Both the position numbers and the translations under genes were made by a program. A stretch of 48,300 nt of DNA from Streptomyces sp. ISL-12 (GTDB lineage Bacteria > Actinomycetota > Actinomycetes > Streptomycetales > Streptomycetaceae): NCBI RefSeq assembly GCF_018614415.1, contig NZ_JAGGOO010000053.1, forward strand, positions 1 through 48,300. Reading direction: 5' to 3'. A model generated the notes under the pieces. The model did no database searches. It worked only from the letters and a program-made list of their open reading frames with translations, and was not told where the DNA came from. Below, piece by piece: positions 38,491-47,928 of the stretch. Within the stretch, counting starts at the first letter, position 1. Each line of letters opens with the position of its first letter.

Positions 38491-39999
38491 GTGGCGGGCC
38501 GGGACGAGGACAGCGGGCACGTGCGGTGGGCGGAGGAGCTGCTCGGCCGTCTGAAACCGGCCGGTGACGACGTGGGCGGTGTCGTGGACTGGCTGGCCGG
38601 CGCCCTGCACGCGGCCGTGTCACTGCGCGACGGCACCGGGCGGCTGCTGGCCGGCGCCCCGGTGGAGCCGGACGAGGACCTGGTGCGGGACCTCACCGCC
38701 GGCCGGATCGCCTCCGCGGCCTTCGAGGACGCCGGGCGCCACCTGCGTCTGGTCCGCGTGGACCATGGCGGCACGGAGCCGGCGGCCGTGCTCGCGGTGG
38801 CGCGCGAGGCGCCCTTCGACCGGACGGCCTCCAGCATCGTCGCGCACACCGGGCGGGCGCTCGCCCTGCTGCTGGCCGCCCGCGCCTCGGCCGAGGCGGG
38901 GTACCGGCTGGAGCGGGCCACCTCCGACCTGCGCCTGGCGATCCTGCAGCTGCTGATGGTGGAGGAGATCGTCTCCGCGCGCCGGGTCGCCGCGGGGTTC
39001 TGGCCGGGACTGCTCGACACCGACACGGCCAGGGTCTACGTCGTCGAGACCGACCCCGACCGGCGCGACCGGCTCGCCCGGGAGTGCCGGGACGCCACCC
39101 GGGAAGGCGCCCTCGTCGTGCGCTGCCCCGCCATGGACGGCCATGTGATCGTGGTGGCGCCCCGTGAGAGCACCGGCGACGAACTGCGGGCCCTGGTCCA
39201 GCGGCACCCCGGGGTCCTGCTGGGCGGCAGTGTCCGGCAGAGCCTGGTGCGCACGGCCACCGCCTACGGCCAGGCCGTCAGCGCCCTGGCCGTCGCCCGG
39301 ATCCGCCCGGAGCGGGCGGCCGTGTACGCCGAGCGGACCTCTCCCGAGCGGCTGATCGAGCCGACGGCGCTGCGCGGCTGGACGGCTCGGACACTGCGCC
39401 CCCTGGACGGGCTGCCGCACCACACCCGGGCCGAACTGCTCGCCACCACCCGGCTCGGCCTGGAGTTCACCGCCGTCAACGCGGCCAAGATACTCGGCAT
39501 CAGCCGCAACACCGTCCGGGCCCGCATGGACCGGGTCGCCGCGCTGCTCGGCACGGACTTCACCGACCTGACCGTCCGGGCCACCGCCCACCTCGCGCTG
39601 AACGCCGAGGCCGGCTTCGACCCGCACCCCGCCGACCGGGACGCCGGGCGGCCCGGCCGCACCTGCCTCACCGAGCTGCTGACCGAGCCCGCGCCGCGCG
39701 CCTGGGCCGGTGACCTCCTCGGCCGGCTGGAGCCCGACCCCCGCAACCTGCGGCGCACCCTGCGCACCTGGATCGCGGCCGGCGGCAACGCGGAGCGGAC
39801 CGCGCGGACGCTGGGCCTGCACCCGCAGACCGTGCGCGACCACGTCCGCGGCGCCGAACCGGTCCTGGAGCGGCAGCTGCTGGCCGGCGGCGGTGACCTG
39901 TACGAGGTCGTCCTGGCCCATCTGGCCGTGGGCGACCTCGAACGTCCGGCGCTGTGCGGCACGAAAGCGGACCATCCGGACTCACCTGTGCACGGGTGA
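38491..39999 (+). CDS. PucR-type helix-turn-helix transcriptional regulator
   Basis: A 502-residue regulator. The N-terminal two thirds form a sensory region (WAEELLGRL to about residue 270). Two helix-turn-helix segments follow: AAKILGISRNTVRARMDRV (about 332-350) and RTARTLGLHPQTVRDHV (about 436-452), the latter as in PucR. GTG at 38491 is chosen because GAGAGGG lies 6 bp upstream. The target is unknown; a nearby ADH/SDR pair has its own TetR. Confidence 0.88.
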   Translation: MAGRDEDSGHVRWAEELLGRLKPAGDDVGGVVDWLAGALHAAVSLRDGTGRLLAGAPVEPDEDLVRDLTAGRIASAAFEDAGRHLRLVRVDHGGTEPAAVLAVAREAPFDRTASSIVAHTGRALALLLAARASAEAGYRLERATSDLRLAILQLLMVEEIVSARRVAAGFWPGLLDTDTARVYVVETDPDRRDRLARECRDATREGALVVRCPAMDGHVIVVAPRESTGDELRALVQRHPGVLLGGSVRQSLVRTATAYGQAVSALAVARIRPERAAVYAERTSPERLIEPTALRGWTARTLRPLDGLPHHTRAELLATTRLGLEFTAVNAAKILGISRNTVRARMDRVAALLGTDFTDLTVRATAHLALNAEAGFDPHPADRDAGRPGRTCLTELLTEPAPRAWAGDLLGRLEPDPRNLRRTLRTWIAAGGNAERTARTLGLHPQTVRDHVRGAEPVLERQLLAGGGDLYEVVLAHLAVGDLERPALCGTKADHPDSPVHG

Positions 40000-40145
40000 G
40001 TCCCCGGGGCCGGACAGCGGGCACCGGCACGCTTCACAGCGGCCGGGCCGCCCCCTAGGTTCGGACACCGCGGGGGACACCACGGGGGACGACGCGGGGG
40101 CACGACCGGAACGGGGGACCGGTCGCGCCTCCGTGTTCCCGGTGG

Positions 40146-41186
40146 TCAGCCGTTCGGCAGGATCACCGCGCGGCCGTTGACCTTGCCCTCGTGCAGCCGC
40201 TCGTAGGCGAGCGGGGCGTCGTCGAGGGAGTACGTCTCGGTGTGCACCGACACCGCTCCCGCGCGGGCCAGTGCCAGCACCTCCATCAGCTCGCCGCGGC
40301 TGCCCCAGTAGGGCGCCGACACCGACACCTCGAACGGCGTCAGGCCGAACCCGACCGGGAACGGCGCCCCGCCGATGCCGACCAGCGCGACGTCGGCCTC
40401 GACGCCCGCGACACCCGCCGCGGTCCGGACGGTCGGCGCGACGCCGACGAAGTCGAACACCGCCTGGGCGCCGACCGGACCGGTGATCTTCCGGACCGCG
40501 TCGACGGCCTTGTCGTCGGAGCGCACCGTCTCGTGGGCGCCGACCTCACGGGCCAGGCGCAGCTTGTCCTCGCTGACGTCGAGGGCTATGACCCGGGCGG
40601 AGGTCAGCGCGCGCAGCAGCTGGATGGCGACGTGCCCGAGACCGCCGGCGCCGATGACCACGGCGGTGGAGCCCGGTCCGAGCTTCGGCAGGGACTTCTT
40701 GACGGCGTGGTACGGCGTCAGCCCGGCGTCGGTCAGCGGCACCGCCGCGACCGGGTCGAGGCCGTCCAGCGGGACCAGGTGCCGGGGGTCGTCGACGAGC
40801 AGGTACTCCGCCATCGACCCGGGGCGGCCGAGCCCCGGCGGGTGGATGCCCAGCTCGTCGGCGCGCAGGCAGTAGTTCTCCTTGCCCTCCGCGCACTTGG
40901 CGCACGCGCCGCAGCCCCAGGGGCCGTAGACGGCGACCGCGTCGCCCTCGCTCAGGCCGGTGACCCCGGCGCCGAGCGCGGCGACGGTGCCGACGCCCTC
41001 GTGGCCGAGGGTGAGCGGCAGCCCGTACGGGAAGCCTTCGGCGGGCCAGCCCATCACCGCGATGTCGGAGTGGCACACCCCGGCGGCGGTGACCTTCAAC
41101 AGCACCTGGCCGGGCCCGGGTTCCGGGTCGGGGACCGTGACCACCTCGGGGGGTGCCCCGATGGTGCGGTACTGCAGAGCCTTCAT
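40146..41186 (-). CDS. Zinc-dependent alcohol dehydrogenase
   Basis: A 346-residue MDR-family alcohol dehydrogenase. The catalytic zinc ligands are in GVCHSD and GHEGVG, and the structural-zinc cysteines are in WGCGACAKCAEGKENYC. NAD binding is seen in VVIGAGGLGHVAIQLL followed by DVSEDKL. It is probably co-transcribed with the SDR and TetR genes upstream on the same strand (43 bp gap). Substrate range is likely primary or aromatic alcohols by family, unproven. Confidence 0.94.
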   Translation of the reverse strand: MKALQYRTIGAPPEVVTVPDPEPGPGQVLLKVTAAGVCHSDIAVMGWPAEGFPYGLPLTLGHEGVGTVAALGAGVTGLSEGDAVAVYGPWGCGACAKCAEGKENYCLRADELGIHPPGLGRPGSMAEYLLVDDPRHLVPLDGLDPVAAVPLTDAGLTPYHAVKKSLPKLGPGSTAVVIGAGGLGHVAIQLLRALTSARVIALDVSEDKLRLAREVGAHETVRSDDKAVDAVRKITGPVGAQAVFDFVGVAPTVRTAAGVAGVEADVALVGIGGAPFPVGFGLTPFEVSVSAPYWGSRGELMEVLALARAGAVSVHTETYSLDDAPLAYERLHEGKVNGRAVILPNG

Positions 41187-41229
41187 GGTCGGAACTCCTT
41201 CGCTCTGTTGTCTCCCCCGTGGGCGGGAC

Positions 41230-42018
41230 TCAGACGGCGGTGTAGGCGCCGTCGACCAGGTGGTAGCTGCCCGCGATGAAGGACGCGCGGTCGGACAGCA
41301 GGAAGGCGATCAGCTCGGCGACCTCTTCGGAGGTGCCCAGCCGGCCGGCCGGGTGCAGGGCGACCAGACCGTCGTAGGCGTCCTGGTCCATGGTCTTCAG
41401 CAGCGGCGTCTCGATGAAGCCGGGGCCGACCGCGTTGATCCGGATGCCCTTGGCGGAGTACTCGGCGGCGGCCGTCTCGGTCAGTCCGACCACGCCGTGC
41501 TTGGCGGCGACGTACGCCGAGGAGCCGGCGAAGCCGACCTTGCCGAGGATGGAGGCGACGTTGACGATGGCGCCGCCCTTGCCCGCGGCCTCGATGACCG
41601 GCAGCTCGTAGCGCATCGAGTAGAAGACGCCGTCCAGGTTGGTGCGCACGACGCGGCTGTAGGCATCGATGTCGTACTCGCCGACGGGGGCGCTGGGGCC
41701 GCCGATGCCGGCGTTGTTCACGGCCAGGTCCAGGGAGCCGAAGGTGTCGACGGCGAACCGGACGGCCGCCTCGACGGACTCGGGGCTGGTCACGTCGAGG
41801 GTGACGGCGGCGGCCTCGACGCCCTCCGCCTTCAGGTCGGCGGCGGCCTTCTCGGCGCCCTCGGCGTTGTAGTCGGCGACGACGACCCTGGCGCCGCCGG
41901 CGCCGAGGCGGCGGGCGGTGGCCAGGCCGATGCCGGAGGCGGCGCCGGTGACCAGGGCGGTGCGGCCGGCGAACTCGGACGCGTAGTCGGTGACGGGGGT
42001 GGTGCCCGCAGTGTTCAT
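41230..42018 (-). CDS. Short-chain dehydrogenase/reductase (SDR)
   Basis: A 262-residue classical SDR. The cofactor motif is TGAASGIGLA, followed by NNAG, a serine in NVASILGKVG and the active YVAAKHG (Tyr-x3-Lys). Its C-terminus has FIAGSYHLVDGAYTAV. It lies 7 bp after the TetR gene and 43 bp before the ADH gene, so the three probably form one TetR-controlled operon. The substrate is not evident. Confidence 0.93.
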   Translation of the reverse strand: MNTAGTTPVTDYASEFAGRTALVTGAASGIGLATARRLGAGGARVVVADYNAEGAEKAAADLKAEGVEAAAVTLDVTSPESVEAAVRFAVDTFGSLDLAVNNAGIGGPSAPVGEYDIDAYSRVVRTNLDGVFYSMRYELPVIEAAGKGGAIVNVASILGKVGFAGSSAYVAAKHGVVGLTETAAAEYSAKGIRINAVGPGFIETPLLKTMDQDAYDGLVALHPAGRLGTSEEVAELIAFLLSDRASFIAGSYHLVDGAYTAV

Positions 42019-42025
42019 GGTGTTC

Positions 42026-42709
42026 TCACTCTTCCGTGGTGCTGTCGGGGACCGCGGCCGCGATCTCCGAGGTCAGGGCGTCGTAGGCCCGCTCCACGAG
42101 GGCGGCTAGGTCTGCGGCTCCCGAGTTCTGGTCGCCGGTCCGGGCCCAGACGCGCAGTGCGGCGACCAGGACTCCGGCGGCGGCGTCGACGACGGCGGCC
42201 GGGCGCACGTCACGGGCGGGGTCCGTGCCGAGCCGGTCGGCGACGATGCGGATCGACTCCTCCTGGGCGTCGACCCGGATGCGCTGGTAGGCGCCGAAGA
42301 GGGCGGGCTCGCTGTCGACCAGGGCCAGCAGCCGCCGCATCCGCGGGCGCAGTTGCCGCGGCGGGTCGTCCGGGTCGGTCAGCCAGGCGTGCACCGCCCT
42401 GCGGTAGGCCAGCAGCGGAGGCTCGTCGGCCGGGCGGCACCGCAGCAGTGCGTTGATCCGGTCGCCGTCGCGGCGGACGAAGTCCAGGGCGGCGTCCTCC
42501 TTGCCCGCGAAGTGCCGGCTGAAGGTGCGCCGGGTGACGTCCGCGCGCTCGGCGATGGCCTCCACGGTCGTGGCCGCCGTCCCCTGGCCGAGGATCAGGT
42601 CGCGGGCGGCGGCCGACAGCGCGTCCCTGGTCTGCCGCGCCTTGCGCCGGCGCCGGTCGTCGGGGGCACCGGTCGCGCCGGGGGTGTCCGTGGGCTTCGC
42701 TGCCGTCAT
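42026..42709 (-). CDS. TetR-family transcriptional regulator
   Basis: A 227-residue repressor. The N-terminal DNA-binding domain is RDALSAAARDLILGQG, then TVEAIAERADVTRRTFSRHF with the helix-turn-helix. The remaining 150 helical residues form a ligand-binding domain with no obvious ligand. ATG at 42709 is chosen; the upstream extension covers the operator region. The gene heads the tetR-SDR-ADH operon and probably represses it through the palindromes at 42732-42764. Confidence 0.92.
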   Translation of the reverse strand: MTAAKPTDTPGATGAPDDRRRRKARQTRDALSAAARDLILGQGTAATTVEAIAERADVTRRTFSRHFAGKEDAALDFVRRDGDRINALLRCRPADEPPLLAYRRAVHAWLTDPDDPPRQLRPRMRRLLALVDSEPALFGAYQRIRVDAQEESIRIVADRLGTDPARDVRPAAVVDAAAGVLVAALRVWARTGDQNSGAADLAALVERAYDALTSEIAAAVPDSTTEE

Positions 42710-42731
42710 ACGTCTCACGGTACACCCGAAA

Positions 42732-42764
42732 ATGTCCCAGTGGGACATGTGTCCTGCTGAGACA
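42732..42764. promoter_or_regulatory. Tandem palindromes, likely TetR operator
   Basis: A 17-bp palindrome ATGTCCCAGTGGGACAT (42732-42748) and a related TGTCCTGCTGAGACA (42750-42764) have centres 17 bp apart. The outer ends AAATGTC and GACATTT also mirror each other. The sites lie 23 bp upstream of the TetR start, as expected of an autoregulatory operator with two dimers. Confidence 0.72.
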
Positions 42765-42882
42765 TTTCGTAAGGGGGTGCCGGCGGTCGGCCGTGTGCCG
42801 CCGCGGGGCAGGGGTACCCGGCCGCACCGAAGAGGGTCCTGAGAAGGCTCTGGCCGAACCGACGCGTGAAGTGGAGGCCCGT

Positions 42883-43119
42883 ATGACCAGCGGAGCGGAG
42901 ACCGGCGGCGTGACCGGTACGCAGGACAAGGACTACAACCTCATCTGGTACGTCGAGTCGTGCCTGAACAACGCGCTGCGCCTGGAGACGTACATCCAGG
43001 ACGCCGAGCGGGACAAGGACACCGAGGTCGCCGAGTTGTTCCGCAAGGCCCAGGCGGACAGCCGCAAGGGCGCCGAACTGGGCAAGGAACTGCTGCGCGC
43101 CCGGCTCGCCCAGGGCTGA
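42883..43119 (+). CDS. Small helical protein of unknown function
   Basis: A 78-residue protein I do not recognise. After a flexible start it has two amphipathic helices: NLIWYVESCLNNALRLETYI and EVAELFRKAQADSRKGAELGKELL. It is charged, with one cysteine, and has no signal peptide. ATG at 42883 follows GGAGG. It is upstream of the catalase gene on the same strand, 320 bp away, so both may belong to a stress response, but nothing in the sequence proves this. Confidence 0.75.
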   Translation: MTSGAETGGVTGTQDKDYNLIWYVESCLNNALRLETYIQDAERDKDTEVAELFRKAQADSRKGAELGKELLRARLAQG

Positions 43120-43439
43120 CGACGGCACGCCCCCGGGTCCGGCCGCCGTGACAGACGCGGTGGCCGGGCCCGTCGGGGTCCGTACGGAGGCGGCCATCGG
43201 AGTGTCTCGTCGCCGCCCCGGGCGGTGGGCCGGGGACCGGAGGTGGTCGTACGACCCGGTCCACGATGCGCCGTTCGGCCCTGTCCGGCCGGTCGCGGGG
43301 GTCTTCGGGCCGTGTCAAGGTCACAGGTGAGCGACCCCGCGCGGCCGGGTACCCGGGACGTCCACGCGACCGGCCGACGGCCGCCGCTTCGTCACGCGCA
43401 CGGCCCGCGGCGGCCACGAGTCGAAGGAGCCGAAGGAAA
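43120..43439. other. 320-bp region upstream of the catalase gene
   Basis: No gene is evident. A 12-bp perfect palindrome GGTCGTACGACC lies at 43245-43256, about 184 bp before the catalase start, and could be an operator. No SigB-type or other promoter consensus was recognised. Confidence 0.5.
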
Positions 43440-45098
43440 ATGACCGACGTATCGAGCCAGGGTCCCGCTCCCGGCGACGACCGGAAGGTGCTCACCAACC
43501 GGCAGGGACACCCGGTCTACGACAACCAGAACCAGCGCACGGTCGGCGCCCGCGGGCCCGCCACGCTGGAGAACTACCACTTCCTGGAGAAGATCAGCCA
43601 CTTCGACCGGGAGCGCATCCCCGAGCGCGTCGTCCACGCCCGCGGGGTGACCGCGTACGGCTTCTTCGAGGCGTACGGCGCCTGGGGCGACGAGCCGATC
43701 GACCGGTACACCCGGGCCAAGCTGTTCCAGGAGCGCGGCAAGCGCACCGACATCGCCCTGCGGTTCTCCACCGTCATCGGCGGACGCGACTCCTCCGAGG
43801 CCGCCCGCGACCCGCGCGGCTTCGCGGTGAAGTTCTACACGGAGGACGGCAACTGGGACCTCGTCGGCAACAACCTGGGCGTCTTCTTCATCCGGGACGC
43901 CATCAAGTTCCCGGACGTCATCCACGCCCTCAAGCCCGACCCGGTCACCTTCGAGCAGCAGCCCCGGCGCATCTTCGACTTCATGTCGCAGACCCCGGAG
44001 TGCATGCACATGCTGGTCAACCTGTTCAGCCCGCGCGGCATCCCGGCCGACTACCGCCACCAGCAGGGCTTCGGCGTCAACACCTACAAGTGGGTCAACC
44101 AGGCCGGCGAGACCAAGCTCGTCAAGTACCACTGGATGCCCAAGCAGGGCGTGCGCAGCATGACCGAGGAGGACGCCGCCAACGTACAGGCGGACTCCAC
44201 CGGCCACGCCACCAAGGACCTCTACGAGGCGGTGGCGCGCGGCGACTACCCCGAGTGGGAGCTGCTCGTCCAGATGATGGACGACCACGACCACCCGGAG
44301 CTGGACTTCGACCCGCTGGACGACACCAAGACCTGGCCCGAGCAGGAGTTCCCGCCCAAACCGGTGGGCCGGATCGTGCTGAACCGGATGCCGGAGAACT
44401 TCTTCGCGGAGAACGAGCAGATCTCCTTCGGCACCGGCGTCCTCGTCGACGGGCTGGACTTCTCCGACGACAAGATGCTGGTCGGCCGGACCTTCTCGTA
44501 CAGCGACACCCAGCGCTACCGGGTCGGGCCCAACTACCTCCAGCTCCCGGTCAACCAGGCCAAGAACGCCACCGTGCGCACCAACCAGCGCGACGGCTTC
44601 ATGGCGTACCACATCGACGGCGGCGAGAACCCGTCGGTCAACTACGAACCGTCGATCACCGACGGCAGCCTGCGCGAGGCCGAGTACCCCACCCACGACG
44701 AGCAGGGGCCGGAGATCCGCGGCCGGGTCACCCGCAAGCGCATCCCGCGCACCAACGACTACCTCCAGGCCGGCCAGCGCTACTGCCTGATGGAACAGTG
44801 GGAGCGGGACGACCTGGTGAAGAACTTCGTCAACCTGCTCTCCCAGTGCGACCGGCCGGTGCAGGAGCGCATGGTGTGGCACTTCCTGCTGGTCGAGAAC
44901 GACCTCGGACTCCGGGTCGGCGAGGGACTCGGCATCTCGCCCGAGGACGTGGCGGGCCTGGAGCCGCTGGCCAGCCAGGACCTCACCGACGAGGACCGCA
45001 AGCGGCTGTCCAACCTCGGCAAGAACCCGCCGCGCGACGTCGAGGGCCTCACCATGACCCACTGCGTGCCCAACGAGCGGCACGTCGTGACCCGGTGA
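43440..45098 (+). CDS. Catalase
   Basis: A 552-residue monofunctional haem catalase that converts hydrogen peroxide to water and oxygen. The active-site histidine is in [14 protein letters not shown], the distal Asn region in [14 protein letters not shown], and the proximal haem Tyr in [14 protein letters not shown]. Length is somewhat above the small-subunit class because of the C-terminal extension ([14 protein letters not shown]). No signal peptide. ATG at 43440 follows GAAGGA. The stop lies 1 bp from the end of the convergent fructosamine kinase remnant. Confidence 0.97.
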   Translation: MTDVSSQGPAPGDDRKVLTNRQGHPVYDNQNQRTVGARGPATLENYHFLEKISHFDRERIPERVVHARGVTAYGFFEAYGAWGDEPIDRYTRAKLFQERGKRTDIALRFSTVIGGRDSSEAARDPRGFAVKFYTEDGNWDLVGNNLGVFFIRDAIKFPDVIHALKPDPVTFEQQPRRIFDFMSQTPECMHMLVNLFSPRGIPADYRHQQGFGVNTYKWVNQAGETKLVKYHWMPKQGVRSMTEEDAANVQADSTGHATKDLYEAVARGDYPEWELLVQMMDDHDHPELDFDPLDDTKTWPEQEFPPKPVGRIVLNRMPENFFAENEQISFGTGVLVDGLDFSDDKMLVGRTFSYSDTQRYRVGPNYLQLPVNQAKNATVRTNQRDGFMAYHIDGGENPSVNYEPSITDGSLREAEYPTHDEQGPEIRGRVTRKRIPRTNDYLQAGQRYCLMEQWERDDLVKNFVNLLSQCDRPVQERMVWHFLLVENDLGLRVGEGLGISPEDVAGLEPLASQDLTDEDRKRLSNLGKNPPRDVEGLTMTHCVPNERHVVTR

Positions 45099-45099
45099 G

Positions 45100-45961
45100 T
45101 CAGCGCCGCGGCGCCGCCCGGGCCACCGCGACGGCCTGCTCGGCGTAGCCCCGGCCGAACAGCACGGCGTGCACCAGCAGCGGGAACAGCTGGTGCACGC
45201 CGGCCCGTTCCCGCCGGCCCGCGGCGAGCGGCGCCGCCCCGTGGTAGGCGTCGAGGACGGCCGCCAGGTGCGGGCCGCCGAAGAGGCGCGGCATCGCCAG
45301 ATCGGTCTCCCGGTGCCCGCCGTGCGCCGCCGGGCCGATGAGCCGGACCGCGCCGTCGGCGCCCCACAGCACGTTGCCGTTCCACAGATCACCGTGCAGC
45401 CGGGCCGGCGGCTCCGGCGGCCCGGCCGGCTCGGGCAGCCGCGCACAGACCCGCTCGACGTCAGCGGCCTCCGCGGCACGCACGGTGCCGTCGTCGACCG
45501 CGCGGCGCGGATACGGCAGCACCCGGTGCTCGGCGTACCAGCCGGTCCAGTCCGTGCCGGGGGCGTTGCGCAGGGGCGCCCGTCCGACGTACCCCCCTCC
45601 GGCCCGCCGGGCGGCGCGGCGCCGAACGCGGCAGCTCCGGCGGCGTGCAGCGCGGCTCCCGCCCGAACCGCTCGGCGGCCCGGACGTCCGGCGGGCCCTC
45701 GGCCACCAGGCCGGTGACCAGCCGGCGCCGGTCCGCGCCGCGCACCGCGGGGACCCGGACCGCCCCGGCCTCCGCCAGCCGGCGCAGCCCGGCGGCCTCC
45801 GCCCGGACCGCGGCCTCGTCGTCGCCCCGCTTGACCACCGTCCGCCCGTCGTCGAGGGCGACCTCGGCCGGCCCGGCGGACCGCCGGCGCTCGCCCGCCA
45901 CCGCCCGCCCGGCGAGCCGCGCCGCCGCGGCCCCGGGCCCCTCGCCGTCCGTCGCGTCCAT
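45100..45961 (-). pseudogene. Fructosamine/ketosamine-3-kinase family gene, two frameshifts
   Basis: The sequence encodes a kinase of the fructosamine-3-kinase/APH fold in three frames. The first part (MDATDGEGPG to AAERFGRE) ends near 45656. The middle (ALHAAGAAAFGAAPPG) is in a second frame and the last part (YVGRAPLRNAPGTDW to ARAAPRR, with RLHGDLWNGNVLWG) in a third. The first shift looks like a loss of about four bases (or one) after GAG; the second is one base short in a C6 run at 45592-45597. Either it is a pseudogene or the assembly has indel errors; the rest of the frame looks under selection. Confidence 0.8.
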
Positions 45962-46052
45962 GGCGGCCACCCTGATCCGGGTAGCCGCCGACCCGGTGAA
46001 TACCGCCGCGCACGCCGATCGAACGGCCCGGGAGCGGGGGACCAGTGGGATC

Positions 46053-46376
46053 ATGACCAGTTCAGCGTTCCCCCGCACGATCATCCTGCCGCGGCCCGTG
46101 TGCGAGCAGGCCGCGCAGCACCTCGAACACGCGGTGCGGCGGGCCATCGACGGTGCCGCCGCCCCGTGGCGTGCCTTCCGCGGCGCCGACGACGAGGACT
46201 TCGAGATCCCCGTCTCCGTGGTGGAGCAGGCGGCGGGCTGTCTGCTGGTGCTGGCCGCCGAGAGCGCCCAGAACCTGCGCCCCTCCGCCCTGCGCGCCCT
46301 GATCACCGTCGCCCTCCATCTGCGGGACGCCGCCGAGGCCGTCCGCCGCCCCACCCTCCCGACCACGCCGTGGTGA
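46053..46376 (+). CDS. Small hypothetical protein
   Basis: A 107-residue protein with no family I recognise. It has an amphipathic helical pattern (CEQAAQHLEHAVRRAIDGAA, then VVEQAAGCLLVLAAESAQNL and ALRALITVALHLRDAAEAV) and no signal peptide or membrane span. ATG at 46053 has only a weak ribosome binding site. It is convergent with the ArsB-like permease gene, with ends 18 bp apart. It starts 91 bp from the start of the fructosamine kinase remnant, divergently. Confidence 0.68.
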   Translation: MTSSAFPRTIILPRPVCEQAAQHLEHAVRRAIDGAAAPWRAFRGADDEDFEIPVSVVEQAAGCLLVLAAESAQNLRPSALRALITVALHLRDAAEAVRRPTLPTTPW

Positions 46377-46394
46377 CCCCGTAGGAGGGGTGGC

Positions 46395-47681
46395 TCAGGC
46401 GCCGACGACGCGCAGTGACACCCACAGCGCCACCGTGGCCGCCACCAGCGTGGCCGGTACGGCGATCAGACCTAGCCGGGTGAAGAGGCCGATGTCCGCG
46501 GCGATGCCGTGCCCGTGCAGGACGCGCCGCCACAGCAGGGTGGCCAGCGAGCCGACGTAGGTCAGGTTGGGGCCCAGGTTCACGCCGATCAGGACCGCGA
46601 GGACGGGGCCGGGGCCGGCCGGCGCGGCCAGCGGCAGCAGGGCCAGCACGGCCGGCAGGTTGTTGACCAGGTTGGCCAGTACGGCGGCCACCGCCGCCAC
46701 CCCGAGCAGCGCCGGCAGGGAGTGCCCCGAGGGCAGCATCCGGTCCAGCTCGTCGGCAAGGCCGCCCGCCACCACGGCCTGCACCACGACGCCGAGCGCC
46801 AGCACGAACAGGCAGAACAGCGGGGACGCGGCACCGGCCAGCTCCCGGACGGTGGCCCGGCGCCGCAGCAGCGCCCGGCCGCCGAGCAGCACGACACCGC
46901 CCAGCGCCGCCCACGCCGGTTCCACCCCGAACGGTGAGGTGACGGCGAACCCGGCCAGGGTCAGGGCGAGCACGACGAGCGTGAAACGGGGGACGGCGGG
47001 CCCCTCCGCCTCCTCCGCCTCCTCCGCCTTGTGTGAGGCGGTTTCCGGTGGGGCGGGCACGGCGAGGTCGGCGCGGAAGAAACGGCGGAAGACCGCGTAC
47101 TCGACGGCGACCGAGACCAGCCACGGCAGCGCCATCAGCACGGCGAACCGGGAGAAGCTCAGCCCGCTCGCGGTGAACGCCAGCAGGTTCGTCAGGTTGG
47201 AGACCGGCAGCAGCAGCGACGCGGAGTTGGCCAGGTGCGCGACGGCGTACAGATGCGGACGCGCCGGGGCGCCGGCCCGGGCGGCGGTGGCCAGGACCAC
47301 GGGGGTGAGCAGCACGACCGTGGCGTCCAGACTGAGTACGGCGGTGACCGCGCAGGCCAGCATGAACACCCCGGCCAGCAGCCGTCGCGGGCTGCTGCCG
47401 TACCGGCGGGCCACCAGCGTGCCGGCCGCCTCGAACAGACCGTCCCGGGCGCACAGGTGCGCCAGCACCAGGATCAGCGCGAGGAAGCCGACGACCGGCA
47501 GCAGACCGCGGACCTGAGTCCAGGCCGCGTCCGGCGTGACCGCGCCGAGCGCCACGGCCAGGGCGGCGGCGGGTACGGCGGCCGTGGCCTCCGGCAGACC
47601 CCGGGGTCGCACGACGGCGAAGACCAGCACGCCCAGCAGCAGGGCGACCGGGACGGCCTCGGAGAGGACGGCGGTACTCAG
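46395..47681 (-). CDS. ArsB/SLC13-type (ion transporter superfamily) permease, probable CTG start
   Basis: A roughly 428-residue inner-membrane transporter with about 11 helices, similar to ArsB, NhaD or other ion-transporter superfamily members. Repeated motifs such as SLDATVVLLTPVVLA and LANLVNNLPAVLALLPLA and NLGPNLTYVGSLATLLW are typical of ArsB-like permeases. No arsR or arsC lies nearby, so arsenite as substrate is only one possibility. No ATG or GTG fits: the first hydrophobic helix begins AVLSEAVPVALLLG, preceded by CTG at 47681 with GAGGAGAA just upstream, so a CTG start is proposed. A GTG at the GVLVF position would remove part of helix 1. Confidence 0.85.
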   Translation of the reverse strand: MSTAVLSEAVPVALLLGVLVFAVVRPRGLPEATAAVPAAALAVALGAVTPDAAWTQVRGLLPVVGFLALILVLAHLCARDGLFEAAGTLVARRYGSSPRRLLAGVFMLACAVTAVLSLDATVVLLTPVVLATAARAGAPARPHLYAVAHLANSASLLLPVSNLTNLLAFTASGLSFSRFAVLMALPWLVSVAVEYAVFRRFFRADLAVPAPPETASHKAEEAEEAEGPAVPRFTLVVLALTLAGFAVTSPFGVEPAWAALGGVVLLGGRALLRRRATVRELAGAASPLFCLFVLALGVVVQAVVAGGLADELDRMLPSGHSLPALLGVAAVAAVLANLVNNLPAVLALLPLAAPAGPGPVLAVLIGVNLGPNLTYVGSLATLLWRRVLHGHGIAADIGLFTRLGLIAVPATLVAATVALWVSLRVVGA

Positions 47682-47721
47682 CGGTTCTCCTCGGGCTTCG
47701 TGGTCAGTGGACCGGGTGACG

Positions 47722-47756
47722 GCGGTCTGCGGTCTGCGGTCTGCGGTCGGCGGTCG
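47722..47756. repeat. Five copies of the heptamer GCGGTC(T/G)
   Basis: Three GCGGTCT followed by two GCGGTCG units run without gap. They lie in the 247-bp region between the permease start and the gene at 47929. This is a short tandem repeat that could vary by slippage. Confidence 0.9.
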
Positions 47757-47928
47757 ACCGCCAAGGATCGCACCCGCGACCTCGGCGGACACCGCGCCCC
47801 CCGAGGTCGCGGCACGGATGTGGCCGACGCCACGGCGCCGGGGAGATCCGGGCCACGGAACGGGCCGGACGTCGCGGGCTACGGTGGTCGCCGCCCACCC
47901 ATCGAAGACCCGTTCGGACGGCTCGGCA

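Noticed and set aside
43392..46013. Long minus-strand open frame opposite catalase
   Set aside because: Mostly the mirror of the catalase coding sequence. Only its small part near 45600 contributes, as the middle frame of the broken kinase.
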